Assembly: GCF_900100195.1 (NCBI RefSeq) | Contig: NZ_FNES01000008.1 | Location: 1-64,000, forward strand | DNA: 64,000 nucleotides | Direction: 5' to 3' | DNA from: Billgrantia gudaonensis | GTDB lineage: Bacteria > Pseudomonadota > Gammaproteobacteria > Pseudomonadales > Halomonadaceae | Shown here: piece by piece, positions 18,951-29,232 of the stretch | How the letters are laid out: every line of letters starts with the position of its first letter | How positions within the stretch are numbered: position 1 is the stretch's first letter | Notes under the pieces: generated by a model | The model's input: the letters and a program-made list of their open reading frames with translations, nothing else | Told to the model about the DNA's origin: nothing | The model's database searches: none | Program-made: the position numbers and the translations under genes

Positions 18951-20006
18951 ATGGCGCGCAGCGGAGTGCAGTACGAGGACGTTGAGCGAGCCATCGAGAC
19001 GCTGCTCGCCCAAGGGGAAACGCCCAGCGTACAGAAGGTGCGTGAGGTACTGGGTACGGGGAGCTTCACCACCATCAGCGAGCACCTGAGGGAATGGCGG
19101 GCCCGCCGAGAGGAGCGGCGTGACTCTCTGCCCGGCCGCGACATTCCGGAAAGCGTGGCGACGCTCGCCGAGCGGCTGTGGCAACACGCTCAGGAGGCGG
19201 CCGGTGAGGTGCTGGGAGAGTATCGCGAACAGGCTGACCGCCAGGTGGTCGCAGCTCAGGAAGCCGTGCAGGAGGCGCAGCGCCAGGCCGAAGACGCGGT
19301 ACAGCGTGAAGCCGCGCTGGCCCAGCATCTGGCTGACATCCAGCAACGGCTGGAAGATCGCAGCGCTGCCCTGGCCACCCGCGAAGCGGAACGCGATCAA
19401 TGGCGGCAGGAAGCGAACCAGCTGGCGGAGCGCCTGCGCCGCTTGAACGAGCGGCTCGAGGGACAGCAGGCCGAGCACGAACAGCGAATGAAAGAGCATC
19501 GAAAAGCGATGGCGGAGCGAGAAGCGCAGAACCGTGCGCGGCTCGCCCAGGAGGAGCAGCGCCATGAAAGCGCCGAGGCGAGGCTGATGGGGCTGCTCGA
19601 TGAAGCGCGCCGTGAGCGGCAAGCGGTGGAGAAGGCGCGAGCCCACCGCGAACGTCAGCTCGAGACGCGTCTCGAAGCACTGCAGCAGCAGATCGAGGAG
19701 GTCAACGCGACGCTTTCCGAGGAGGAGAAGCGCCACCGGGAAACCGACTGGGCCAGGCGTCGCGCCGAAGAGCAGGCCGCGAATCGCCAGCGCGAGCGGG
19801 AACTGCTGCAGGCGCGAATCGACGAGCAGCGGAGGCTGCTGGAACAGCAGTCACAGCGCCTGCGTGAGCTGGAAAGTCAGCTCGGTCGCTGGTTGCGGCA
19901 TGTTTCGGCGGTCCGTACGGGCGATGCGGCGGAGTCCGGAAACGCCGAAGGCTCCGCGACTGCGGAGCCTTCCGAAAAATCCTCGGATACTGAAAGGGAG
20001 CGCTGA
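18951..20006 (+). CDS. KfrA-like DNA-binding coiled-coil protein
   Basis: A 351-aa protein with a KfrA_N-type DNA-binding domain (about residues 1-60: SGVQYEDVERAIETLLAQGETPSVQKVREVLGTGSFTTISEHL). A very long coiled coil follows (about 75-320, rich in E, R, Q, A). KfrA proteins of plasmids are autoregulatory and form filament-like alpha-helical structures linked to stability. Here it is chromosomal and diverges from a tyrosine recombinase. It may repress its own promoter and that of the recombinase. The last 40 residues are Ser/Glu-rich and contain a GC-rich inverted repeat at DNA level. Confidence 0.82.
   Translation: MARSGVQYEDVERAIETLLAQGETPSVQKVREVLGTGSFTTISEHLREWRARREERRDSLPGRDIPESVATLAERLWQHAQEAAGEVLGEYREQADRQVVAAQEAVQEAQRQAEDAVQREAALAQHLADIQQRLEDRSAALATREAERDQWRQEANQLAERLRRLNERLEGQQAEHEQRMKEHRKAMAEREAQNRARLAQEEQRHESAEARLMGLLDEARRERQAVEKARAHRERQLETRLEALQQQIEEVNATLSEEEKRHRETDWARRRAEEQAANRQRERELLQARIDEQRRLLEQQSQRLRELESQLGRWLRHVSAVRTGDAAESGNAEGSATAEPSEKSSDTERER
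19948..19971 (+). repeat. Inverted repeat inside the 3' end of the KfrA-like gene
   Basis: A perfect 10-bp stem (AAGGCTCCGC / GCGGAGCCTT) with a GACT loop lies 35 bp before the stop codon. It resembles an intrinsic terminator stem but is followed by CCGAAAAAT, not a U-run, on the sense strand. It may mark a transcript end embedded in the coding region. Confidence 0.4.
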
Positions 20007-20052
20007 TTCACGTCGCGACCGTCGCCGCCGCGCAGCAGGCAGTCATTGCTTC

Positions 20053-20643
20053 CTAACGGTAGTAGGCGTTCGTCGTGTCCGTATGGTCGGTGACATCGCG
20101 AATGCCGGCCAACTCGGGAATGCGCTCCAACAGCGTGCGCTCGACGCCCTGCTTGAGGGTCAGATCGACCGCCGCACAGCCCTGACAGCCGCCGCCGAAG
20201 GCGAGTACCGCGACCTGGTTCTCGGTCAGTTCGATCAACTTGATCTCACCGCCGTGGGCGGCCAGGCCCGGGTTGATCTCGCTGTAGAGAATGTAGTTGA
20301 CGCGATCCTCCAGCGGACTGTCGGCGTTGACCTTGGGCATCTTGGCATTGGGCGCCTTGATGGTGAGCTGCCCGCCCATGCGGTCGGCGTTGAAGTCGAC
20401 CACGGCTTCCTCGAGGAAAGGAATGCTGTGCTTGTCGACGTAGACGGCCAGCTTGTCGAGATCCAGCCGCTCGTCGGTCGGCTCTTCTTCGCCGGGCCGA
20501 CAGTAGGCCAGGCAGGTCTCGGCATAGGGCGTGCCCGGCTGGGTGATGAAGATGCGCACGGCAATACCCTCGACGTTCTGCTTGGCGAGCAGTTCGGCGA
20601 GGTAATCCTGGGCGCTGTCGGTAATCTCGATGATCTCGCTCAT
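20053..20643 (-). CDS. nfuA: Fe-S biogenesis protein NfuA
   Basis: A 196-aa Fe-S cluster carrier. It has a degenerate A-type (HesB/IscA-like) N-terminal domain (about residues 1-95) and a C-terminal NifU domain with the cluster-binding CxxC in [11 protein letters not shown] (about residues 150-160). E. coli NfuA has the same architecture and length. It transfers [4Fe-4S] clusters to client enzymes and acts under oxidative or iron stress. It is divergent from metH. Confidence 0.94.
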   Translation of the reverse strand: MSEIIEITDSAQDYLAELLAKQNVEGIAVRIFITQPGTPYAETCLAYCRPGEEEPTDERLDLDKLAVYVDKHSIPFLEEAVVDFNADRMGGQLTIKAPNAKMPKVNADSPLEDRVNYILYSEINPGLAAHGGEIKLIELTENQVAVLAFGGGCQGCAAVDLTLKQGVERTLLERIPELAGIRDVTDHTDTTNAYYR

Positions 20644-20699
20644 GGTATTCTCGCTAGCCTGGCTGCAGTGGGAAAGGCAGCCGTCATTGGTCTTGCGTC

Positions 20700-20728
20700 A
20701 TGGTAAGCAAAAGCCGAGGCAGAGACAA
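20700..20728 (-). promoter_or_regulatory. nfuA: Candidate nfuA promoter
   Basis: On the minus strand, TTGTCT (complement of 20723-20728), a 17-bp spacer and TACCAT (complement of 20700-20705) form a sigma70-like promoter 57 bp upstream of the nfuA ATG. Matches are moderate. Confidence 0.35.
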
Positions 20729-20892
20729 TCCCGACCGTTTTCGTCGGTCTTTGTCCGTTGCCCTGCCCTCGCTACGGCGCATTTGCTACCATACGGCCCT
20801 ATTTGTGCCGCCCATGTCCATAAAGACGCCTCCCGGTGTCGGGCGGCCTGCCCAACCTCGACGTGATACTGCGCTGGAGATCGAACCGACCC

Positions 20893-23800
20893 ATGGCTGC
20901 CGTTCCCACTGCCCTGACTGCCTCCCTCACCGAACGCCTCGGCGAGCGCATCCTGATGCTCGACGGGGGCATGGGGACCATGCTTCAGAACGCCGGGCTC
21001 TCCGAGGCGGAATTCCGCGGCGAGCGCTTCGCCGACTGGAGCTGCGATCTCAAGGGCAACAACGATCTGCTGGCTCTCACCTGCCCCGACCTGGTCACGC
21101 GCATTCATCGTGAGTATCTCGAGGCGGGCGCGGACATCATCGAGACGAACACCTTCAACAGTACGCGTCTCTCCCAGGCCGACTACGCCATGGAAGACCT
21201 GGTGCCCGAGCTCAATCGCGAAGCGGCCCGACTGGCTCGCGAGGTCTGCCATGCCGTGGCTGCCGAAACCGGTGTGCCGCGCTACGTGGCCGGGGTACTC
21301 GGGCCGACCTCGCGCACCGCTTCGCTGTCGCCCGACGTCAACGATCCTGCCAAGCGCAACGTCACTTTCGATCAACTGCGCGACAATTACTACGAGGCCG
21401 CCGAGGCGCTGATCGAAGGCGGTGCCGATCTCATCCTGATCGAGACCATCTTCGACACCCTCAATGCCAAGGCGGCGATCTACGCGCTGGAGGAGCTCTT
21501 CGAGACGCGCGGCGAGCGTTTCCCGGTGATGATCTCCGGGACCATCACCGATGCCTCCGGGCGCACGCTTTCCGGCCAGACCACGGAGGCCTTCTGGAAC
21601 TCGGTGAGACACGCGCAACCGTTTTCCATCGGTCTGAACTGCGCGCTGGGCGCCGAGGAGCTGCGCCCTTACCTGAAAGAGCTGGCCACCAAGGCCGACA
21701 CCTTCGTCTCCGCGCACCCCAACGCCGGCCTGCCCAACGAGTTCGGGGAGTACGACCAGTCGCCCGAGGAGATGGCGGGCATCGTCGCCGAATTCGCCGA
21801 GAGCGGCCTGGTCAACATCATCGGCGGCTGTTGCGGCAGCACGCCCGAGCACATCGCCGCCATCCACCGGGCACTGCGTGGGATGCCGCCCCGCGAGGTG
21901 CCGACGATTCCCCGCACCTGTCGCCTGTCGGGCCTCGAGCCGTTCAACATCGCCGCCGACTCGCTGTTCGTCAACGTGGGCGAGCGTACCAACGTCACCG
22001 GTTCGGCGCGCTTCAAGCGATTGATCGTCGAGGAAGACTACACCACGGCGCTGGAGGTGGCTCTCGAGCAGGTCGAGAACGGGGCCCAGATCATCGACGT
22101 CAACATGGACGAGGGCATGCTGGAGTCGCAGGAGGCGATGGTGCGCTTCCTCAACCTGATCGCCGGAGAGCCGGACATCGCCCGGGTACCGATCATGATC
22201 GACTCCTCCAAGTGGGAGATCATCGAGGCGGGCCTCAAGTGCGTTCAGGGCAAGGCGGTGGTCAACTCCATCTCGATGAAGGAGGGCGAAGACGCCTTCC
22301 GCGAGCAGGCCACGGCCTGCCGTCGCTTCGGGGCCGCCGTGGTGGTGATGGCCTTCGACGAGCATGGCCAGGCCGACACCTTCGCGCGCAAGACCGAGAT
22401 CTGCCAGCGCGCCTACCGGATCCTGGTCGATGAGCTCGATTTTCCCCCGGAAGACATCATCTTCGACCCCAACATCTTCGCCATCGCCACCGGCATCGAA
22501 GAGCACGACAATTACGCCGTCGACTTCATCGAAGCGACGCGCTGGATCCGCGAGCACCTGCCTCATGCGCTGGTATCGGGCGGCGTCTCCAACGTCTCCT
22601 TCTCGTTTCGCGGCAACAATCCGGTGCGCGAAGCGATCCATTCGGTGTTCCTCTATCACGCCATTCGTGCCGGACTGACCATGGGCATCGTCAACGCCGG
22701 TCAATTGGCCGTTTACGACGACCTCCCCGAAGAACTGCGCGAGGCCGTCGAAGACGTGGTGCTCAACCGCCGCAACGACAGCACCGAACGCCTGGTCGAC
22801 CTGGCCGAGACGTACAAGGGAGACGGATCGGGCGGCGCCCGGAAGGAAGACCTGGAGTGGCGCAGCTGGGAGGTTGAGAAGCGTATCGAGCATGCCCTGG
22901 TCAAGGGCATCACCGCCTACATCGAGGAAGACACCGAGCTGGCCCGCCAACGGGCGCAGCGGCCCATCGAAGTGATCGAAGGGCCGCTCATGGACGGGAT
23001 GAACGTGGTCGGCGACCTGTTCGGCGACGGCAAGATGTTCCTGCCCCAGGTGGTCAAATCGGCCCGCGTCATGAAGCAGGCGGTGGCCTACCTGATTCCC
23101 TACATCGAGGCGGAGAAAGCCAGGAATCAGGACACGCGGGCCAAGGGCAAGATCGTCATGGCCACGGTGAAGGGCGACGTGCACGATATCGGCAAGAACA
23201 TCGTCGGCGTCGTCCTGCAGTGCAACAACTATGAAGTGGTCGACCTCGGCGTCATGGTGCCGGCGGAGAAGATCCTGCAGACGGCGCGCGAGGAGAACGC
23301 CGATATCATCGGCCTTTCCGGCCTGATCACGCCGTCGTTGGACGAGATGGTGCACGTGGCCAAGGAGATGCAGCGCCAGGGCTTCACCATCCCGCTGCTG
23401 ATCGGTGGGGCGACCACCTCCAAGGCGCACACCGCCGTCAAGGTCGAACCCGGCTACGCCTCGCCGGTGATCTACGTGGCCGATGCCTCGCGTGCCGTGG
23501 GCGTGGCCGGCAAGTTGCTCTCGGCGGACCTCAAGGACGCCTATGTCGCCGAGATCCGCGCCGACTACGAGCAGGTGCGCGCGCGCAACGCCAAGCGCCG
23601 CCCCAAAGCCGCCGATCTCGGCTACGCCGAGGCGCGGCGCCGCAAGTTGCCCATCGAGTGGGCCGGCTACACGCCGCCACGTCCGAATATCACCGGCCTC
23701 GTGACGTTCGACGACTACGACCTCGAGGAACTCGTCGAGCGCATCGACTGGACGCCCTTCTTCATGAGCTGGCAACTGGCCGGCAAGTACCCCAGGATTC

Positions 23801-24600
23801 TCGACGACCCCAAGGTCGGCGAGGCGGCGCGTCAACTGTTCGCCGATGCCCAGGCGATGCTGCGCAAGCTGATCGACGAGCGTCTGGTGCAGGCCCGCGG
23901 CGTCATCGGCCTGTGGCCAGCCAACAGCGTCGACGACGACGTCATCGAGGTGTATGCCGACGAATCGCGCAGCGAGGTCGTCGAGCGGCTGAACCACATC
24001 CGCCAGCAGACCACCAAGAACCGCGACGGCGTCTGTTACAGCCTGGCCGATTTCGTGGCCCCCAAGGAGAGCGGCAAGCCCGACTGGATCGGCGGCTTCG
24101 CGGTGACCACCGGGCATGGCGTGGAGCGGCTCGCCGAGCGCTACAAGGCCGCCGGCGACGACTACAACGCCATCCTCGTTCAGGCACTCACCGACCGTCT
24201 CGCCGAGGCCTTCGCCGAACGCATGCACGAGCGGGTGCGCAAGGAATTCTGGGGTTATGTCCCCGACGAGACGCTCGACAACGATGCCCTGATCGCCGAG
24301 AAGTATCAGGGCATTCGCCCGGCACCGGGCTACCCCGCCTGCCCCGACCACACGGAAAAGCCCGCCTTGTTCCGATTGCTCGATGCCACCGCCAATGCCG
24401 GGATCGAACTCACCGAGAACTTCGCCATGTGGCCGGCCGCGGCGGTATCGGGCTGGTACTTCTCGCATCCGCAATCCAAGTACTTCTCCACGGGCAAGAT
24501 CACTCGCGAACAAGTCGAGGCGCTGGCCAGCCGCAAGGGCATGTCGCTCGCAGAACTCGAACGCTGGCTCGCTCCGGTACTCTCCTACGATCCGGCATGA
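20893..24600 (+). CDS. metH: Cobalamin-dependent methionine synthase
   Basis: A 1235-aa cytoplasmic four-module enzyme transferring methyl from 5-methyltetrahydrofolate to homocysteine through methylcobalamin. The start [12 protein letters not shown] at 20893 gives the standard N-terminus. Modules run in order. The homocysteine/zinc module (about 15-330) has [11 protein letters not shown] and GGCCGS Cys ligands. The pterin-binding module (about 350-620) follows. The B12 module (about 660-890) has the DVHDIGKN His ligand. The AdoMet reactivation module (about 900-1230) has [12 protein letters not shown]. Full length matches E. coli MetH. No cobalamin or SAH riboswitch was recognised in the 249-bp region upstream. 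Confidence 0.97.
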   Translation: MAAVPTALTASLTERLGERILMLDGGMGTMLQNAGLSEAEFRGERFADWSCDLKGNNDLLALTCPDLVTRIHREYLEAGADIIETNTFNSTRLSQADYAMEDLVPELNREAARLAREVCHAVAAETGVPRYVAGVLGPTSRTASLSPDVNDPAKRNVTFDQLRDNYYEAAEALIEGGADLILIETIFDTLNAKAAIYALEELFETRGERFPVMISGTITDASGRTLSGQTTEAFWNSVRHAQPFSIGLNCALGAEELRPYLKELATKADTFVSAHPNAGLPNEFGEYDQSPEEMAGIVAEFAESGLVNIIGGCCGSTPEHIAAIHRALRGMPPREVPTIPRTCRLSGLEPFNIAADSLFVNVGERTNVTGSARFKRLIVEEDYTTALEVALEQVENGAQIIDVNMDEGMLESQEAMVRFLNLIAGEPDIARVPIMIDSSKWEIIEAGLKCVQGKAVVNSISMKEGEDAFREQATACRRFGAAVVVMAFDEHGQADTFARKTEICQRAYRILVDELDFPPEDIIFDPNIFAIATGIEEHDNYAVDFIEATRWIREHLPHALVSGGVSNVSFSFRGNNPVREAIHSVFLYHAIRAGLTMGIVNAGQLAVYDDLPEELREAVEDVVLNRRNDSTERLVDLAETYKGDGSGGARKEDLEWRSWEVEKRIEHALVKGITAYIEEDTELARQRAQRPIEVIEGPLMDGMNVVGDLFGDGKMFLPQVVKSARVMKQAVAYLIPYIEAEKARNQDTRAKGKIVMATVKGDVHDIGKNIVGVVLQCNNYEVVDLGVMVPAEKILQTAREENADIIGLSGLITPSLDEMVHVAKEMQRQGFTIPLLIGGATTSKAHTAVKVEPGYASPVIYVADASRAVGVAGKLLSADLKDAYVAEIRADYEQVRARNAKRRPKAADLGYAEARRRKLPIEWAGYTPPRPNITGLVTFDDYDLEELVERIDWTPFFMSWQLAGKYPRILDDPKVGEAARQLFADAQAMLRKLIDERLVQARGVIGLWPANSVDDDVIEVYADESRSEVVERLNHIRQQTTKNRDGVCYSLADFVAPKESGKPDWIGGFAVTTGHGVERLAERYKAAGDDYNAILVQALTDRLAEAFAERMHERVRKEFWGYVPDETLDNDALIAEKYQGIRPAPGYPACPDHTEKPALFRLLDATANAGIELTENFAMWPAAAVSGWYFSHPQSKYFSTGKITREQVEALASRKGMSLAELERWLAPVLSYDPA

Positions 24601-25961
24601 TGTCGCTGAGCCGGAACGAACGCTTGGATCGTCTGCGACTCGATCCGCAGCGCCGCCAGCGAATCCTGCGTCTGGCATTACCGATCGTTGCCGGGATGCT
24701 GTCGCAGAGCCTGATCAATCTGATCGACGCAGCGCTGGTCGGCTCGCTCGGCGAGACATCGCTGGCCGGCGTGGGCATCGGCGGCTACGCCATGTTCCTG
24801 GTGACCGCTCTGGTGTTCGGTCTCTCCTCGGGCGTGCAGGCACAGACGGCCCGGCGTCACGGCGAGGAGGACTGGTCGCGCCTGGCAGTGCCGCTCAATG
24901 CCGGTTTGCTGATTGCGCTACTGTCGTCCATTCCCCTCGCCCTGCTCTGCTTGTGGCAGGCTCCTGGTTTGCTGGCATGGATCAACCAGGATGCCGCGGT
25001 GCAGGCCGAGGCGGTCGATTACTTCCGTTGGCGGGTGGTGTCGCTCGCTGCAGTGGCGATGATTTTCTGCTTTCGTGGCTACTGGAACGGTATCCAGGAT
25101 ACCGCCATCTATCTGCGCATCCTGCTGATGATGCATGTCGTCAACGTGGCGGCGAGTCTGGTGCTGATCTTCGGCTATCTGGGCATGCCGGCCATGGGCG
25201 CTGCCGGTGCCGGTGCCGGGACTACCCTGTCGCTCTATGCGGGGCTGGCCATCTGGGCCTGGGTGAGTGCCCGCCACGCGCGGCGGTGCGGCTTTCTCGA
25301 CACCCTGCCGCAGCGCTTCACCGTCGTCACCACTTTGCGTCTTGCCACGCCGCACTCCTTCCAGCAGCTGTGGTTCGCTGCCGGCTATGCCGTGCTGTTC
25401 TGGATCCTCGGCCAGGTCGACACGGCCAGCGTGGCCGTGGGCCACGTGCTGGTGAACCTCTCGCTGCTGTTGATCTTGCCCGGTGTCGGCCTGGGCATGG
25501 CCGCCATGAGCCTGGTCGGCCAGGCGCTGGGACGCCAGGCCCACGGCGACGCTCACCGCTGGGGCTGGGATGTGGTGCGTCTGGCCTGGTTGAGCCTGGC
25601 GACGCTGGCCCTGCCCATGGCGCTGTTCCCCGACGCCGTGCTGGGGCTGTTCCTCCACGACCCCGCCCTGGTGGCCCTGGGGCGCGTGCCGCTGCAGCTC
25701 ACCGCCGTCATGATCGTGCTCGATGCCGCTGCCCTGGTACTCGGCCAGGCGCTGCTGGGCGCCGGTGCCAACCGCACCGTGATGACCACCACCCTCACCC
25801 TGCAGTGGCTGGTGTTCCTGCCGCTCGCCTGGTGGGTCGGAGTGGCCCTGGATCAGGGGCTGCTCGGCATCTGGTGGGTGCAGCTCGGCTATCGCTGCCT
25901 CAACTCGCTGTGGTTCGCCCTGATCTGGCAGCGCCGCCACTGGCAACGTCTTGAGGTCTAG
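24597..25961 (+). CDS. MATE-family efflux transporter
   Basis: A 454-aa inner-membrane multidrug/toxin extrusion protein with about 12 TM helices and two MatE repeats (about residues 20-180 and 240-400). It begins [10 protein letters not shown], with the first ATG at 24597 overlapping the metH stop by 4 nt, so the second ATG at 24600 is an alternative start. The N-terminal [27 protein letters not shown] is characteristic of the family. MATE pumps use Na+ or H+ gradients; ion and substrate cannot be inferred. Tight linkage to metH suggests co-transcription. Confidence 0.9.
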   Translation: MMSLSRNERLDRLRLDPQRRQRILRLALPIVAGMLSQSLINLIDAALVGSLGETSLAGVGIGGYAMFLVTALVFGLSSGVQAQTARRHGEEDWSRLAVPLNAGLLIALLSSIPLALLCLWQAPGLLAWINQDAAVQAEAVDYFRWRVVSLAAVAMIFCFRGYWNGIQDTAIYLRILLMMHVVNVAASLVLIFGYLGMPAMGAAGAGAGTTLSLYAGLAIWAWVSARHARRCGFLDTLPQRFTVVTTLRLATPHSFQQLWFAAGYAVLFWILGQVDTASVAVGHVLVNLSLLLILPGVGLGMAAMSLVGQALGRQAHGDAHRWGWDVVRLAWLSLATLALPMALFPDAVLGLFLHDPALVALGRVPLQLTAVMIVLDAAALVLGQALLGAGANRTVMTTTLTLQWLVFLPLAWWVGVALDQGLLGIWWVQLGYRCLNSLWFALIWQRRHWQRLEV

Positions 25962-25991
25962 CACCGAGGCTGGCAGGATGATTCTGCCATA

Positions 25992-26040
25992 TATTCTTTT
26001 TTGAATAAAAAGTATAAATATTTATTCTTTCATAGAATAA
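25992..26040 (+). promoter_or_regulatory. AT-rich region with four TATTC/GAATA elements upstream of cysI
   Basis: In a GC-rich genome this stretch is strikingly AT-rich. It carries TATTC (25992-25996), GAATA (26003-26007), TATTC (26023-26027) and GAATA (26035-26039), two nested inverted pairs, ending 61 bp before the cysI start. Sulfur-assimilation promoters are usually controlled by CysB, whose sites contain TTATTC-like half-sites; CysB binding here is an inference. The element may also be a simple promoter/UP region. Confidence 0.45.
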
Positions 26041-26101
26041 AGCCGGGGCGTTATGGTGCCCCCTGACGATTCGCCACTCTCTCTGCAGCAGGACCGGCCG
26101 A

Positions 26102-27754
26102 ATGTATCGCTACGACACCCATGATCAGACCCTGGTCAATGAACGCGTCGCCCAGTTTCGAGACCAGATGAATCGCTATCTGGCCGGGCGACTCAGCGAG
26201 GAGGAATTCCTGCCGTTGCGCGTGCAGAACGGCCTCTATGTCCAGCGCTACGCCCCGATGCTGCGTATCGCCATTCCCTACGGCATGTTGGCATCCTATC
26301 AGCTGCGCAAACTGGGGGACCTGGCCCGCGACTACGATCGCGGCTATGGCCACTTCACCACCCGCACCAATCTGCAGCTCAACTGGCCCAAGCTGGAAAC
26401 GGTGCCGGACATGCTGGCCGAACTGGCCAGCGTGCAGATGCACTCCATCCAGACCAGCGGCAACGACATCCGCAACACCACCGCCGACCAGTTCGCCGGG
26501 GTGGCCGAAGACGAAGAGGTCGATCCTCGACCGTGGTGCGAGCTGATTCGTCAGTGGTCCACCTTCCATCCCGAGTTCGCTTATCTGCCGCGCAAGTTCA
26601 AGATCGCCGTCACCGGTGCCGCCGAGGACCGCGCGGCCATCCAGGTGCACGACGTGGGTCTGCGACTGTGGCGCGACGAGCACGGCGAGGTGCGCATCAA
26701 GGTGCTTGCCGGCGGTGGTCTGGGTCGTACGCCGATGATCGGCGAGGTGGTGTGCGAGGACCTGCCCTGGCAGCACCTGCTCACCTACCTCGAGGCGCTG
26801 GTGCGGGTCTACAACCAGTTCGGCCGCCGCGACAACAAGTTCAAGGCACGCATCAAGATCCTGGTCAAGGCGCTGGGCGTCGACGAGTTCCGCCGCCGGG
26901 TCGAGGCGGAATGGGCCCACCTCAAGGATGGAACGCAGACGCTGACTCGCGAGGCGGTCGAGACGATGCAGACGCACTTCGTCGATCCCGACCGTCGCGA
27001 GGTCCCGGCATCGGCGCAGGCCGATTTCGAACGGCTGCGCGAGGAGAATCGCGCCTTCGCCCGCTTCGTCACCAACAACGTGCACGGTCACAAGGTGCCC
27101 GGCTACAAGGCGGTCACCCTGTCGCTCAAGCGCCGCGGCCACTCTCCCGGCGACGTGACCTGGGAGCAGATGCATCAGGTGGCCGATCTGGCCGACGAGT
27201 TCAGCTTCGGCGAACTGCGCGTCACCCACGAGCAGAACCTGGTGCTCTCCGACGTGCCGCTGGATCGCCTCGAGGAGCTCTGGCACCGGCTGGAAGCGCT
27301 CGGCATGGCCAACCCCACGGTGGGCACCCTCGCCGATCTGATCTGCTGCCCCGGCGGCGACTACTGCGCCCTGGCCAATGCCAAGTCGATCCCCGTGGCC
27401 CAGGCCATCCAGGAGCGCTTCGATGATCTCGACTTCCTTTACGACCTGGGGCCGCTGGATCTCAACATCTCCGGCTGCATGAATGCCTGCGGGCACCACC
27501 ACGTCGGCCATATCGGCATCCTCGGCGTCGACAAGAAAGGCGAGGAGTTCTATCAGATATCGCTGGGCGGGGCCCAGGGCAACGAGTCGTCGCTGGGCAA
27601 GATCCTCGGTCCCTCGTTCTACCGCGACAGCGTGCCGGAGGTCATCGACAAGGTGCTCCAGGTCTACGTCGGCGAGCGCCACGATGGAGAGACCTTCCTC
27701 GACACCTATCGCCGCATCGGTCTCAAACCCTTCAAGGAGCGGGTCTATGCCTGA
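26102..27754 (+). CDS. cysI: Siroheme nitrite/sulfite reductase (assimilatory sulfite reductase hemoprotein type)
   Basis: A 550-aa cytoplasmic siroheme/[4Fe-4S] enzyme reducing sulfite to sulfide. It carries the two ferredoxin-like half domains and two siroheme domains of the NIR_SIR family. RRNxQ-like siroheme contact reads TTRTNLQLNWP (about residue 80). The cluster Cys are in CCPGGDYC (about 415-422) and GCMNACGHHH (about 458-467). It resembles the Pseudomonas CysI (PA1838 type), which is followed, as here, by a DUF934 gene. The substrate could in principle be nitrite, but the context favours sulfite. Confidence 0.9.
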   Translation: MYRYDTHDQTLVNERVAQFRDQMNRYLAGRLSEEEFLPLRVQNGLYVQRYAPMLRIAIPYGMLASYQLRKLGDLARDYDRGYGHFTTRTNLQLNWPKLETVPDMLAELASVQMHSIQTSGNDIRNTTADQFAGVAEDEEVDPRPWCELIRQWSTFHPEFAYLPRKFKIAVTGAAEDRAAIQVHDVGLRLWRDEHGEVRIKVLAGGGLGRTPMIGEVVCEDLPWQHLLTYLEALVRVYNQFGRRDNKFKARIKILVKALGVDEFRRRVEAEWAHLKDGTQTLTREAVETMQTHFVDPDRREVPASAQADFERLREENRAFARFVTNNVHGHKVPGYKAVTLSLKRRGHSPGDVTWEQMHQVADLADEFSFGELRVTHEQNLVLSDVPLDRLEELWHRLEALGMANPTVGTLADLICCPGGDYCALANAKSIPVAQAIQERFDDLDFLYDLGPLDLNISGCMNACGHHHVGHIGILGVDKKGEEFYQISLGGAQGNESSLGKILGPSFYRDSVPEVIDKVLQVYVGERHDGETFLDTYRRIGLKPFKERVYA

Positions 27755-28280
27755 TCAAGCCACTGCCTCACGCCCCTTCATTCGTCAGGGGGCACCGGCC
27801 GAGGATCGCTGGACCCTGATCCGTGACGACGATGCCGAACTGCAGGCATCGCCGGCCATCGTGCCGCTGTCGCTGTGGCAGCAAACGTCGGCCAGCGATG
27901 CCCTGGCGCCCTGGCTGGCCAGCGACACCGAGCTGACGCCGGAACTCGCCGCCGAGCTGGTGAAGGCGCCGCTGATCGCCGTCGACTTTCCCAAGTTCAC
28001 CGACGGTCGCGGTTACTCGCTGGCCCGGCTGCTGCGCGAGCGCTACGGCTACACGGGCGAGATCCGCGCCATCGGCGACGTGCTGGTGGACCAGTGCTTC
28101 TACCTGACCCGCTGTGGCTTCGATGCTCTCTCGCTGCGTGAGGACCAGTGGCTGGAAGACGCCCTGCACGCGCTCAATGCCTTCAGCCGCGCCTACCAGC
28201 CGGCCGTGGACGAGCCCGAGCCGCTATTCCGCCATCGGCTGCGCGAGGCCATACACGACGCCGAGCCGGCCTTCGCCTGA
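27747..28280 (+). CDS. DUF934 protein linked to sulfite reductase
   Basis: A 177-aa protein of the DUF934 family, overlapping the end of cysI by 8 nt and therefore translationally coupled. Recognisable segments are LAAELVKAPLIAVDFPKFTDGRGYSLARLLRERYGYTGE-like and the following RAIGDVLVDQC. DUF934 proteins are almost always beside cysI-type genes in proteobacteria and are thought to assist sulfite reductase or its electron supply. The biochemical function is not established. Confidence 0.88.
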   Translation: MPDQATASRPFIRQGAPAEDRWTLIRDDDAELQASPAIVPLSLWQQTSASDALAPWLASDTELTPELAAELVKAPLIAVDFPKFTDGRGYSLARLLRERYGYTGEIRAIGDVLVDQCFYLTRCGFDALSLREDQWLEDALHALNAFSRAYQPAVDEPEPLFRHRLREAIHDAEPAFA

Positions 28281-28505
28281 GGAAACACCGCACGAATGTC
28301 TGCGCGGGCAAATCACGGCGTTGCGCGGTGCTGGTGCGCCAGCCCGGTCGGAATCCTCACCCAGTACCGCATAGGCTCCGGCTCCTGCGCTCCGTGCGCC
28401 TTGTGCTTTGCTCCGCTCGCCGATTCGTGCAGCGTCTCCGCATGGCCGTTTTCCTCTCCCTTTACGCGCCGGCCCTTGGGCCGGCGGCGTCGTCTTGGCG
28501 CGACG
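28281..28505. other. Gene-free spacer with repeat-like segment and GC hairpin
   Basis: This is 225 bp between DUF934 and the convergent Smr gene. Its middle (about 28340-28440) has a CT-rich, periodic pattern (AATCCTCACCCAGTACCGC, then CTCCGGCTCCTGCGCTCCG) that resembles interspersed intergenic repeats of gammaproteobacteria. A stem GCCGGCC/GGCCGGC at 28468-28485 may end one or both transcripts. No convincing coding sequence is present. Confidence 0.4.
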
Positions 28506-29099
28506 TCAGCCGCGCCGCTTCTGCTGGCGTTCGCGGTTGGCCGCCCGCGCCCGCTCGCTCTTGCGCAGCATCACCCAGGTGGCGCCGAGGCCGCCGTCGG
28601 CCTGCTGGGCCGAAACGAAGGCCTGTACCTCCTCGAACTGGGCCAGCCACTTGGCGAGGTAGGAGCGCAGCACATTGGGGGCACTATCGATCTCGCGGCC
28701 GCGGCCGTGCACGATCAGCACCGAACGCAAGTCGTGGGCATACGCTTCCTGGATGAAGCCGGGCAGTATGCGGCGGCACTCGGCGAGCGGGCGGCGTAGC
28801 AGGTGCAGCCGTGCCTGGGCCGTATAGCCGCCGTGGCGCAGGCGGTCGACCACCCCTTGCTGGATGCCATCGCGACGGTATTCGAGCGGATCGAAGGGCG
28901 CTATCAGATCGACGAAGTCGTCGGAGAGAAAACTGTCGCCCTCCCCTTCGGCCTGGGCACTGTTGCGTCGGGCGAGTTGCGCTTCCGTCGGTGAGCGCCG
29001 CGGCCTTCCCGGGTCGGCGCGGTTGCCGTTGCGGCTCAGGGGGCGTACGTCTCCCATCATTGCCCGAAAGTCCTGATCGTCGCGTGCCGACTGCGTCAT
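28506..29099 (-). CDS. Smr-domain protein (SmrA-like putative endonuclease)
   Basis: A 197-aa protein with a C-terminal Smr domain (about residues 85-170). The first motif reads LHLLRRPLAECRRILPGFI in place of the canonical LDLHG, and the second reads VLIVHGRGRE. The N-terminal 80 residues are charged and probably disordered, and the C-terminus is Arg-rich. Smr domains of MutS2 and the stand-alone SmrA/SmrB proteins cleave DNA or ribosome-bound mRNA. It is monocistronic, leftward. Confidence 0.85.
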   Translation of the reverse strand: MTQSARDDQDFRAMMGDVRPLSRNGNRADPGRPRRSPTEAQLARRNSAQAEGEGDSFLSDDFVDLIAPFDPLEYRRDGIQQGVVDRLRHGGYTAQARLHLLRRPLAECRRILPGFIQEAYAHDLRSVLIVHGRGREIDSAPNVLRSYLAKWLAQFEEVQAFVSAQQADGGLGATWVMLRKSERARAANRERQQKRRG

Positions 29100-29232
29100 G
29101 GCTGCCTCCGGGGTCGTCTCAGGGGAAATGCCATCCTAGCAGAGCGCCGGCATGGGCTTAAGGCGCCGAGCTCGTCGTGGCAGTATGTCCTTCTCAACGT
29201 TTTCATTCGGCAGACGGGAAGGAACAAACCAC

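Noticed and set aside
20644-20892. Cobalamin or SAH riboswitch upstream of metH
   Set aside because: I saw no B12-box or SAH-riboswitch core; only a short weak hairpin (about 20733-20749) is present.
20698-24678. A 1326-codon open frame on the minus strand opposite metH
   Set aside because: It mirrors metH exactly, has no domain I recognise and a low-complexity D/H/R-rich composition typical of antisense frames in GC-rich DNA.
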